A DNA stretch of 56,568 bases from Clostridium disporicum. Its GTDB lineage: Bacteria > Bacillota > Clostridia > Clostridiales > Clostridiaceae. Shown here piece by piece: positions 50,751-56,568 of this stretch; positions within the stretch are counted from its first letter, which is position 1, and each line of letters begins with the position of its first letter. The notes under the pieces are model-generated. The model searched no databases, had not been told where the DNA came from, and worked only from the letters and a program-made list of their open reading frames with translations. The translations under genes and the position numbers were made by a program. The stretch lies in the NCBI RefSeq assembly GCF_001405015.1, contig NZ_CYZX01000026.1, positions 1-56,568 on the forward strand. The letters are read 5' to 3'.

Positions 50751-50784
50751 GTGATTACAGTAAGCAATAATTTACCGTAATCAC
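50751..50784 (-). terminator. Intrinsic terminator after the RNA methyltransferase gene
   Basis: GTGATTAC / GTAATCAC with inner GTAA/TTAC pairs. On the minus strand TTTTGTTC follows. Confidence 0.75.
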
Positions 50785-50803
50785 TTCTCAAAATTGTATT
50801 TTA

Positions 50804-51760
50804 TTATTTTTTACATATTAAACAAAGATAAAATCCTTCCATAAATTCATTTGGAATAATTCTGATAGATCTACTTATTCTCTCATCATACACCTTATCT
50901 TTATAAAAAATTGCTCCTTTTTTATAATTAGGAATATTTATATTTATAGGCAAAATATCTGCATCTTTATTCTTTTTTAATAAATAATTTACTACTTCCT
51001 CATTTTCTTGTGGTGAAATTGTACAAGTTGAATACATCATAACACCACCTCTTTTTAATGTTGCAAAAGCTGATTGAATAAGTTCTCTCTGTACTTTTAT
51101 AAATGGTCCATTCTTTAGCAATTTAAGCTTCTTAGTATTTTTAATATTAATTGTCCCCTCTCCTGAACAAGGTACATCTAATAATATCTTATCAAAATAT
51201 TCCTTATAAATATTCATTAGCTTTCTACCATCTAGATTTAATGTAGTAACATTATTAGCTCCATGCTTTTCTATATTAAAATTTAATCTTTCATATCTAA
51301 TTTTGTTAACTTCGTTTGCAATTATTTCACCTTTATTATTCATCTTTTCTGATAACTTCAAAGTTTTTCCACCTGGTGCCGCACACATATCAAGTACTTT
51401 ATCTTTCTCATTTACATCTAATATTTCTGCTGGCATTATACTAGATAAATTTTGCATATATATATATCCTTTTCTATATGATTCTAACCTCTGTAGTAAT
51501 CTTTCTTGCTTTTCTTTCAATATATATACGTCTTTAAAACAAGTGCTTTTATCTACTTTAATATTTTTTCTTTTTAGTTCCTCCAAAGTCTTATCGCTAC
51601 CTTTTTTTAACCTATTTATCCTAAAGGTTGTCCTTCTTCCTACTAAATAACTTTTTAATATTAAGTCAACTTCTTTTGGAGTATATATCTCATATAACAT
51701 ATCTAGATAATACTCTGGGAATAACCCTCTAAGTCCTTTAATACCTATATTTATAGCCAT
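50804..51760 (-). CDS. RsmB/NOP family RNA 5-methylcytosine methyltransferase
   Basis: A 318-residue SAM-dependent RNA methyltransferase of the NOL1/NOP2/Sun family. The SAM motif is VLDMCAAPGGKTLKLSE; the two catalytic cysteines are in DVPCSGEG (motif IV) and YSTCTISPQENE (motif VI). The N-terminal part with RTTFRINRLK fits the family's RNA-binding lead. It is shorter than RsmF and lacks the C-terminal extra domains. The target, rRNA or tRNA, cannot be assigned. AGGGGGAGG precedes the ATG. Confidence 0.9.
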   Translation of the reverse strand: MAINIGIKGLRGLFPEYYLDMLYEIYTPKEVDLILKSYLVGRRTTFRINRLKKGSDKTLEELKRKNIKVDKSTCFKDVYILKEKQERLLQRLESYRKGYIYMQNLSSIMPAEILDVNEKDKVLDMCAAPGGKTLKLSEKMNNKGEIIANEVNKIRYERLNFNIEKHGANNVTTLNLDGRKLMNIYKEYFDKILLDVPCSGEGTINIKNTKKLKLLKNGPFIKVQRELIQSAFATLKRGGVMMYSTCTISPQENEEVVNYLLKKNKDADILPININIPNYKKGAIFYKDKVYDERISRSIRIIPNEFMEGFYLCLICKK

Positions 51761-51853
51761 AATTCCTCCCCCTAATTTATAACTTTATATATTATATGTT
51801 GAGTTTCTAATATTTATATTCCAATTATGTTTTACTAAAGTTAAATAAAAAAA

Positions 51854-51888
51854 CAGATTACTATAATAAAAATTTATTAAGTAGTCTG
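51854..51888 (-). terminator. Intrinsic terminator after the third GNAT gene
   Basis: CAGATTACT / AGTAGTCTG arms with one G-U, followed on the minus strand by seven T. Confidence 0.8.
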
Positions 51889-51906
51889 CTATTTTTTCAT
51901 TTACAT

Positions 51907-52494
51907 TTACTTAATTTTGCTCCATATAAGTTCCCATGCCTCATTATTATAATTTTCAAAATCCATATGACAACAATCCCAATTATCAGGTTTAATTCCT
52001 GAATAAGGCTTAAATCCAAACTTTAAATATAAAGCTATAGCCTTATAACTCCAAGTTTGTGTTTTTAAATATACATACTTTTCACCTTTTAATTTTTCAT
52101 TTTTCAAAATATATGATATAAGAGCTTTTCCTAATCCCTTTCCTCTATAATCAGGATGAACTGAAAGCCAATGTAATCTATACTTTATTCCTTCATCAAA
52201 ATGCTTTCCAAACCATAATGATGCAGTTGCAACTACTTTTCCTTTAGGGCTCTCTACAAAATAACAATAATTACTTAAATCAACATTTTCCTTAATAAAT
52301 TCATCTTCAAAATATCTTTTAGCATCGGATACATCTTTGAATTCACCCACTTCTGTTTGAAGCTTGCTCCATTCTTCTTCCATCCCTTTTTCATAAGGTT
52401 TAATTGTATATCCTACTGGCAATTTATACTTTCTAAAAAATTCACTATTTCTTCTTATCATTAATACCTCGTAATATTTTATCGATTTATCCAT
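51907..52494 (-). CDS. GNAT family N-acetyltransferase
   Basis: A 195-residue acetyltransferase. Motif A is LHWLSVHPDYRGKGLGKALISYILK (about 129-153), with YRGKGLG binding the pyrophosphate of acetyl-CoA. YLKTQTWSYKAIALYLKFGFKPY is the usual C-terminal motif B. AGGGAG lies eight to nine bases before the ATG. It is monocistronic with its own terminator. The substrate is unknown. Confidence 0.87.
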   Translation of the reverse strand: MDKSIKYYEVLMIRRNSEFFRKYKLPVGYTIKPYEKGMEEEWSKLQTEVGEFKDVSDAKRYFEDEFIKENVDLSNYCYFVESPKGKVVATASLWFGKHFDEGIKYRLHWLSVHPDYRGKGLGKALISYILKNEKLKGEKYVYLKTQTWSYKAIALYLKFGFKPYSGIKPDNWDCCHMDFENYNNEAWELIWSKIK

Positions 52495-52672
52495 AACTTA
52501 TTCTCCCTGTATAGTTCTATATTAATAATTCTATGAAAAAAATATTTATTAATGATTTTTATTTTTCCATCTCAAATTTAAGCAAAATTTATTGAAAAAA
52601 ATTAAAAATACTAAATAAATACATATAACTTTTAATTGATTATTCTTTCTTACAAAAGCTTTCCATTTCAAC

Positions 52673-52689
52673 TTTGACTTTCTTTGACC
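52673..52689 (-). promoter_or_regulatory. CtsR operator upstream of hsp20
   Basis: Read on the minus strand the site is GGTCAAA GAA AGTCAAA, a full match to the CtsR heptad direct repeat (A/GGTCAAA-NAN-A/GGTCAAA). It overlaps the -35 box (TTGACT, 52674-52679) of the hsp20 promoter. CtsR is the class III heat-shock repressor of Firmicutes, so hsp20 should be repressed until heat or protein stress inactivates it. Confidence 0.85.
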
Positions 52690-52702
52690 TTATTCGTATA
52701 AT
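52674..52702 (+). promoter_or_regulatory. Promoter of hsp20
   Basis: TTGACT (52674-52679), 17 bases, TATAAT (52697-52702), a good vegetative promoter. The CtsR site covers its -35 half. Confidence 0.8.
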
Positions 52703-52757
52703 ATAACTGTACAAAGAAATAAGATATAAAAAATAAATTATTAAAGGAGGTCTTTGT

Positions 52758-53192
52758 ATGTATGGTTTAGTACCTTTCAAATTTAATAACAGAGGAAACA
52801 GAGGATTAACAATCAATGATATGTTCCAAGACTTCTTTAATGATGATATATTATCACCATTTACTGAAGCTAATCACTTTAAAGCTGATATAAGAGAAAC
52901 TCCAGACGAATATTTAATTCAAGCTGAATTACCAGGAGTAGAAAAAAATGATATAAATATAGAATACAATAACAACTGTTTAACTATTCATGCAGTTAGA
53001 AAAGAAGAACATGAAGAGACTAAAGACAACTTCATAAGAAAAGAAAGACATTATGGTGAAGTTTCAAGAAGCTTCTGCGTAAATAATATAGATAAAGCAC
53101 AAATTCAAGCTAAGTTTGATAATGGAGTTTTAAGTATTAGATTACCTAAACAAGAAAAGACTGTGAATAATACTAAAATTGAAATTCAATAA
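52758..53192 (+). CDS. Hsp20/alpha-crystallin small heat shock protein
   Basis: A 144-residue ATP-independent holdase. The alpha-crystallin domain runs from about 38 to 135: FKADIRETPDEYLIQAELPGVEKNDINIEYNNNCLTIHAVRK, then the loop and GVLSIRLPK, the conserved GVLxxxLPK signature. The N-terminal tail (PFKFNNRGNRGLTINDMFQDFFNDD) is typical of clostridial Hsp18. AAAGGAGG precedes the ATG. A CtsR operator overlaps the promoter. Confidence 0.95.
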   Translation: MYGLVPFKFNNRGNRGLTINDMFQDFFNDDILSPFTEANHFKADIRETPDEYLIQAELPGVEKNDINIEYNNNCLTIHAVRKEEHEETKDNFIRKERHYGEVSRSFCVNNIDKAQIQAKFDNGVLSIRLPKQEKTVNNTKIEIQ

Positions 53193-53243
53193 TAAATCAC
53201 TTTAAATTGAATACTTTAATATTTAGAAAAGAGATGATTATTT

Positions 53244-53330
53244 ATGAAAATATCAAATCTAAGATCTAATCCTAGATTCAAAAATTTAAAGTTTAAACTT
53301 AGAAAATTACTTCATAGCTCAGATAAATAA
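53244..53330 (+). CDS. Possible 28-residue basic peptide downstream of hsp20
   Basis: A short frame from the ATG at 53244: MKISNLRSNPRFKNLKFK, then LRKLLHSSDK. It is strongly basic, with no acidic residue before the last few. GAGATGAT stands five bases before the ATG, a fair partial match to the anti-Shine-Dalgarno sequence. It would be co-transcribed with hsp20 because no terminator lies between them. It may be a real stress peptide or a chance frame. Confidence 0.35.
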   Translation: MKISNLRSNPRFKNLKFKLRKLLHSSDK

Positions 53331-53479
53331 AAAATACCTTACTAAGATACACCTTATTAAATAGCACCTTTAAATAAATATCACTGCAATTTAATCAAAA
53401 AAGAAGGTGGTATATTAGAAGTTAAGTTACTAAAAGAATTATTAACTAAAGTAAAAGAAGTATAATCTTAGTGTAACTT

Positions 53480-53522
53480 AAAATACCTTTGGCAGAAATA
53501 ATATTCATGCCGAAGGTATTTT
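53480..53522. terminator. Bidirectional terminator
   Basis: AAAATACCTTTGGCA and TGCCGAAGGTATTTT pair with one mismatch around 13 bases, with T runs on both strands. It lies between the hsp20 region and the second MATE gene. Confidence 0.85.
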
Positions 53523-53539
53523 TTATAAACAACCATTTT

Positions 53540-54913
53540 TTATGGCATAGTAATATATTCCTCTGTAGATTTAGCCTGGCTATTATATTTTTTTAACCAT
53601 ATAAAATATCCAAAACATATACCTACTGAGACAATGGATGCTACTGGTGAAGCTAAGCCCATTTTAAATAATGACGTATTAGGCACTTTGCTCATTAAAT
53701 ACGACATTGGAATACGAACTACAAATGTTGCAATCATACTATGAATAAAAGCAATCATAGACCTACCACACCCACTAAAATATGAATTCATACAAAATAT
53801 AAATGCTACTAATATGCAATCAAAAGAATATGACTTCAAATACATAGCTGCTGATGCTATAACCTCTACATCCTTAGTAAATATACTTGTAATTGTATGA
53901 GGTAAGAACTGACAATATACACATACTAATATTCCACATATAAGTGAGTATCCTATTCCATACTTTAATCCTTTTATTGCGCGGTCAGGTTTATTTGCTC
54001 CCATATCTTGAGCTGTCATTGTTGCTACTGCTGATGCAAAAGCCGTTGGTGGAAGCATTGCAAATATTATTATCTTTTCAACAACCCCTACCGATGCTGA
54101 CGCTATTAATCCCATACTATTAACTATTACAGTTATTAATAAAAATGATATATTTACTAATGCATCTTGAAGTGCTAATGGTGACCCTACTTTTAAAATA
54201 CGTCTTAATGAATATTTATCAACTCTTACATATTCCTTATTAAATTCAAAAGAAAACCCTCTCTTTTTAATAAATATTAATGATATTATTAAACTTATAG
54301 CTTGTGCTAAAATAGTTGCTATAGCCGCTCCTGAAGCCCCCATGTTAAATTTCCCAACTAATATAAAGTCAGAGACTATATTTACTACACATGCTATAGC
54401 AATAAAATACATAGGTGTTTTTGAATCTCCTACGCCTCTAAATATACCACTTACTGCATTATATCCTACTATAAAAGGAATCCCACAAGCACATATAAAG
54501 ATATATTGTCTAGCATAGTTTATAGCTTCAGTTGGTGTATGCATTAAAGATACTGATAAATTAGTTCCAAATATCATAATTGGAGTTAAAATAGCAGCTA
54601 TCATAATAAATAAAATAGTTATTGTACCAACAGCTTTCGCTGCTCCCTTATCATTTTTTTCTCCTATACAGTGACCTATTAAAACAGTTCCTCCCATAGA
54701 TATTCCAAGTACGATACCTGTTATAGTTTGCATAAGTTGACTCCCTATAGCTACAGCAGAAACAGCAGCGGAATCAGCATATTGTCCTACAACAAATAAG
54801 TCAACTGCACCATATAAAGCTTGTAATAAACTTGCTAATAAAAACGGTACTGCAAACCTTAAAAGTGTTGAACCTATTGCCCCTTCAGTTAATGATAATG
54901 TTTTTTGTTTCAT
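53540..54913 (-). CDS. MATE family efflux transporter with attenuator-like leader
   Basis: A 457-residue MATE antiporter with twelve helices. Typical stretches are LLRFAVPFLLASLLQALYGAVDLFVVGQYAD near the N-terminus, SGIFRGVGDSKTPMYFIAIACVVNIVSDFILV in the first half, and FASAVATMTAQDMGANKPDRAIKG in the second. The start is at MKQKTLSL behind CGGAGG; an earlier ATG 15 codons upstream has no site. A promoter, a possible leader peptide and a strong terminator hairpin lie between 54960 and 55160, so expression is probably controlled by read-through. Confidence 0.9.
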   Translation of the reverse strand: MKQKTLSLTEGAIGSTLLRFAVPFLLASLLQALYGAVDLFVVGQYADSAAVSAVAIGSQLMQTITGIVLGISMGGTVLIGHCIGEKNDKGAAKAVGTITILFIMIAAILTPIMIFGTNLSVSLMHTPTEAINYARQYIFICACGIPFIVGYNAVSGIFRGVGDSKTPMYFIAIACVVNIVSDFILVGKFNMGASGAAIATILAQAISLIISLIFIKKRGFSFEFNKEYVRVDKYSLRRILKVGSPLALQDALVNISFLLITVIVNSMGLIASASVGVVEKIIIFAMLPPTAFASAVATMTAQDMGANKPDRAIKGLKYGIGYSLICGILVCVYCQFLPHTITSIFTKDVEVIASAAMYLKSYSFDCILVAFIFCMNSYFSGCGRSMIAFIHSMIATFVVRIPMSYLMSKVPNTSLFKMGLASPVASIVSVGICFGYFIWLKKYNSQAKSTEEYITMP

Positions 54914-55016
54914 AAAGACCTCCGAAAATATAAATTTATAATAATTACAGCTTCCCATTATAGTAAGTTTTTTTATTTCAAAATAGAAAGCTTATATAAT
55001 TAGAAAAATTAAAAAA

Positions 55017-55054
55017 GCTGGATAAGAACGGATTATCTCCGCATCTTATCCAGC
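55017..55054 (-). terminator. Terminator hairpin in the leader of the second MATE gene
   Basis: In minus-strand sense GCTGGATAAG, ATG, CGG pairs with CCG, TT, CTTATCCAGC around AGATAAT, and six T follow at once. It lies about 100 bases before the MATE start codon and downstream of its promoter, and the gene on the other side is divergent, so it does not end any gene. This is the layout of a transcription attenuator. Confidence 0.75.
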
Positions 55055-55065
55055 ATATTTACCAA
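55033..55065 (-). other. Possible leader peptide overlapping the MATE leader terminator
   Basis: GGAGGG at 55077-55082 is followed after 11 bases by a TTG that opens the frame MVNMLDKMRR (or MLDKMRR from the inner ATG at 55056). The frame covers the 5' arm of the terminator and stops in its loop, so a stalled ribosome would melt the terminator. The start codon and spacing are not ideal. Confidence 0.3.
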
Positions 55066-55132
55066 TGTAATATATACCCTCCGATGAACACAAAGTATAT
55101 TCAATTATATTAATTAATTTATCAATATAATT

Positions 55133-55160
55133 ATTATACTAATATTTTCAAAAAAGACAA
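55133..55160 (-). promoter_or_regulatory. Promoter of the second MATE gene
   Basis: Minus-strand TTGTCT (55155-55160), 16 bases, TATAAT (55133-55138). The predicted leader is about 210 bases long and contains the terminator hairpin. Confidence 0.55.
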
Positions 55161-55375
55161 GTCTATTTTTAATATTTGAACTACTATTAATGCTTACTTT
55201 TATTAATAGCAAGCTCAAATTCTCCGTTCTAATTATTATACTTTTAAAGTCATCCTAGTACCTACTCCCCCTAAACTCTAATCATTTAATTTTAGCTTTC
55301 TAATTAATTTAATTACATATTTAAATATATGTATTAAAAATGATATTCCTGGTAAAAATATTATTGGTGATTATT

Positions 55376-55792
55376 ATGTTTAATTTAATTTATGTTATAC
55401 TAGGACTTTATTTTATTAGTCTCGTTGTAACTGTTTTAAAAGAATATTACATGAAAATGAAAAGTACTCGTACTAAAGAAAAAACTCACTTAGTTACAAA
55501 ACTTTTCTCTAAGTTTAAAAATACTTTATCAGAAAAAAACAATATTTTCGTACTAAAGCATAATAAAAAAGAATTATCTGAAGACACTATTGAATTTAAT
55601 CCAATAGTCTTATCAAAAGAAAAACGTCATTTAGCATTCGAAAATGCTAAATATATGTGTGAAGAATGTGGTAGTATTGCAAATATTGATGTATATAATA
55701 TTAATTCTTCTGGTTCAGATGAAAACTTAAAGGTACTTTGTAAAAAATGCTCTGAAGAATACTGTGCTAAAATGAATCTACACTACGATTAA
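55376..55792 (+). CDS. Membrane-anchored zinc-ribbon protein
   Basis: A 138-residue protein with one N-terminal membrane helix (LIYVILGLYFISLVVTVL), a basic linker and a C-terminal domain CEECGSIANIDVY and LKVLCKKCSEEYC. The two CxxC pairs spaced by about 26 residues would bind zinc, like the metal core of HNH-type domains, but the catalytic histidines are missing. The start is the ATG with GGTGAT six bases upstream; an in-frame ATG 12 codons earlier lacks a site. Function unknown; a DNA- or protein-binding role at the membrane is possible. Confidence 0.7.
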   Translation: MFNLIYVILGLYFISLVVTVLKEYYMKMKSTRTKEKTHLVTKLFSKFKNTLSEKNNIFVLKHNKKELSEDTIEFNPIVLSKEKRHLAFENAKYMCEECGSIANIDVYNINSSGSDENLKVLCKKCSEEYCAKMNLHYD

Positions 55793-55826
55793 TAATAAAT
55801 CGAAAAAGATTTTATTTAGTTGCAAG

Positions 55827-55884
55827 TGACAATTGGCAAGTTATACATGGAGATTGATTTTATTCCGTAACTTGCCACTTGTCA
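55827..55884. terminator. Bidirectional terminator
   Basis: Arms of 17 bases (55827-55843 and 55868-55884) pair with one mismatch around a 24-base loop. TTTTTAATTTTT follows on the plus strand. It lies between the zinc-ribbon gene and the lacZ remnant. Confidence 0.75.
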
Positions 55885-55914
55885 TTTTTAATTTTTAGCT
55901 AAAAAGATTGTGTT

Positions 55915-56483
55915 TTAACCTTGATTTTTCTCTAAATCTACTCCAAATATAAATTTAAACTTGTGATTTTCTTCTCCTGAAATAGTAAACTCTTCATGAA
56001 CTGGAGCTCCCCATGTATCATCTCCTCCAACTCCCATTTGTTCTTGTGATACACGAATTATAGTATGATATACCGGTGGTAATTCAAAACTATGCGCTGC
56101 ATTTTCTATCTCATGTGGAGTATATGGTAATGCACTAAAGTTAAGATTCTCACCTTCAAATATTAAACCAAATCCATTATCTGAAAATACCTTTGCATAT
56201 CTAACATCTGATTTATTTCCATACTCTTGTGGTCTTAAATATGGAACTAAGTCATTTACACACCCTTCATATATTCCTATTTTACATCCATCTTTTCTAT
56301 CTGTATAATTATCACTTGGCCCTCTTCCATACCATAATACTTTATCTAAATCTGATTTTAATATGAACATCATACCAAATTCAGGTATATTAGGAATTCC
56401 CTCGGTTCCAAAATACTCTCCTGTTATTTCTATTAATCCATCTTCTTTAACAAGATATTTTACATCTACATTTACCTTATTGG
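55915..56483 (-). pseudogene. lacZ: 3' end of a GH2 beta-galactosidase (lacZ) cut by an insertion sequence
   Basis: About 190 residues matching the C-terminal beta-galactosidase small-chain domain (domain 5) of LacZ: VKEDGLIEITGEYFG, PEFGMMFILKSDLDKVLWYGRGPSDNYTDRKDG, VPYLRPQEYGNKSDVRYAKV and the end GVGGDDTWGAPVHEEFTI. The catalytic glycoside hydrolase domains are absent: similarity stops near 56483, where IS-type sequence begins. A full LacZ has about 1000 residues. The remaining part would have to continue beyond the insertion, outside the window. This stretch alone cannot be catalytic. Confidence 0.82.
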
Positions 56484-56568
56484 TGTTAGTATAAAGTAGT
56501 GGACACATTAAATCGAACTAAGTAAAATAATATTTAGTTAAGAAAGGATGTGTCCATTATGGGAAAGG
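56484..56568 (+). mobile_element. Left end of an IS3-type insertion sequence (partial)
   Basis: From about 56484 the lacZ reading ends and the sequence TGTTAGTATAAAGTAGTGG begins, as in left ends of IS3/IS150-group elements. An inverted pair TGGACACAT (56500-56508) / ATGTGTCCA (56548-56556) lies just before an ATG at 56559 that opens MGK at the window edge, as expected for transposase OrfA. The hairpin would cover the binding site in transcripts entering from outside, a known way to limit transposase. The exact end and family need the rest of the element. Confidence 0.55.

Noticed and set aside
53400..53463. Frame after AAGAAGGTGG downstream of the 28-residue peptide
   Set aside because: There is no start codon in the only open frame (ILEVKLLKELL), so it is at most a remnant.
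134..56508. Many open frames of 60-140 codons antisense or out of phase to the genes listed (for example 6917-7318, 7535-7945, 48986-49303)
   Set aside because: They overlap longer genes with clear homology, have no ribosome binding sites, and show compositions typical of reversed AT-rich coding sequence.

Overview
The window is very AT-rich, has strong AGGAGG-type ribosome binding sites and compact intergenic hairpins, and encodes a typical strict-anaerobe gene set: Asr-type sulfite reductase, several 4Fe-4S proteins, CarD, SigI/RsgI, an Asn T-box, PadR/DUF1700/DUF4097, and an aldo/keto reductase with ferredoxin motifs. This points to Clostridium sensu stricto or a close relative; the species cannot be named from sequence alone. 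No rRNA, tRNA, CRISPR array or prophage was recognised. Most genes lie on the minus strand.

Layout. 1-11.6 kb: membrane and envelope-stress genes (DUF975; PadR-DUF1700-DUF4097 with a clear operator), an AI-2E family permease, DUF4259 and the sbcDC nuclease pair. 11.7-14.6 kb: exported superoxide dismutase, an MFS carrier and the biotin permease BioY. 15-21.5 kb: one tight minus-strand cluster, asrABC followed by a nitrate-reductase-like molybdoprotein, a four-cluster ferredoxin and an FAD/NAD(P)H oxidoreductase, which reads as one anaerobic nitrogen/sulfur oxyanion reduction unit. 21.6-31.8 kb: amidase, HAD phosphatase, YbjQ, a TetM-like ribosome-protection GTPase, a MATE pump, carD with a promoter-terminator leader, a sirtuin, a small alarmone synthetase and a lone cobyrinate a,c-diamide synthase. 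31.9-33.45 kb: asnA with its own T-box leader.

33.5-42 kb: paired small membrane proteins, a 58-residue winged-helix protein, a MarR-controlled heterodimeric ABC exporter, and a likely pyroglutamate module (DUF969, DUF979, pyroglutamyl peptidase, gamma-glutamylcyclotransferase). 42.2-49.8 kb: a NimA-like flavoprotein, a secreted acidic tandem-repeat protein next to sigI-rsgI, a HAD phosphatase, DUF1622, and a large nuclease-helicase fusion with the look of a one-gene defence system. 49.9-56.6 kb: an RNA methyltransferase, a GNAT, hsp20 under a CtsR operator, a second MATE pump behind a terminator-type leader, a zinc-ribbon membrane protein, and the 3' end of lacZ cut off by the left end of an IS3-type element at the window edge.

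The most interesting signals are regulatory. Two intrinsic terminators sit between promoter and gene (carD, second MATE). A 33-bp promoter-like element is duplicated ahead of the acidic secreted protein beside sigI. A perfect CtsR box and a large PadR dyad overlap core promoters. Among protein systems, the asr-nitrate reductase fusion operon, the SigI/acidic-repeat locus, the pyroglutamate cluster and the nuclease-helicase deserve follow-up.
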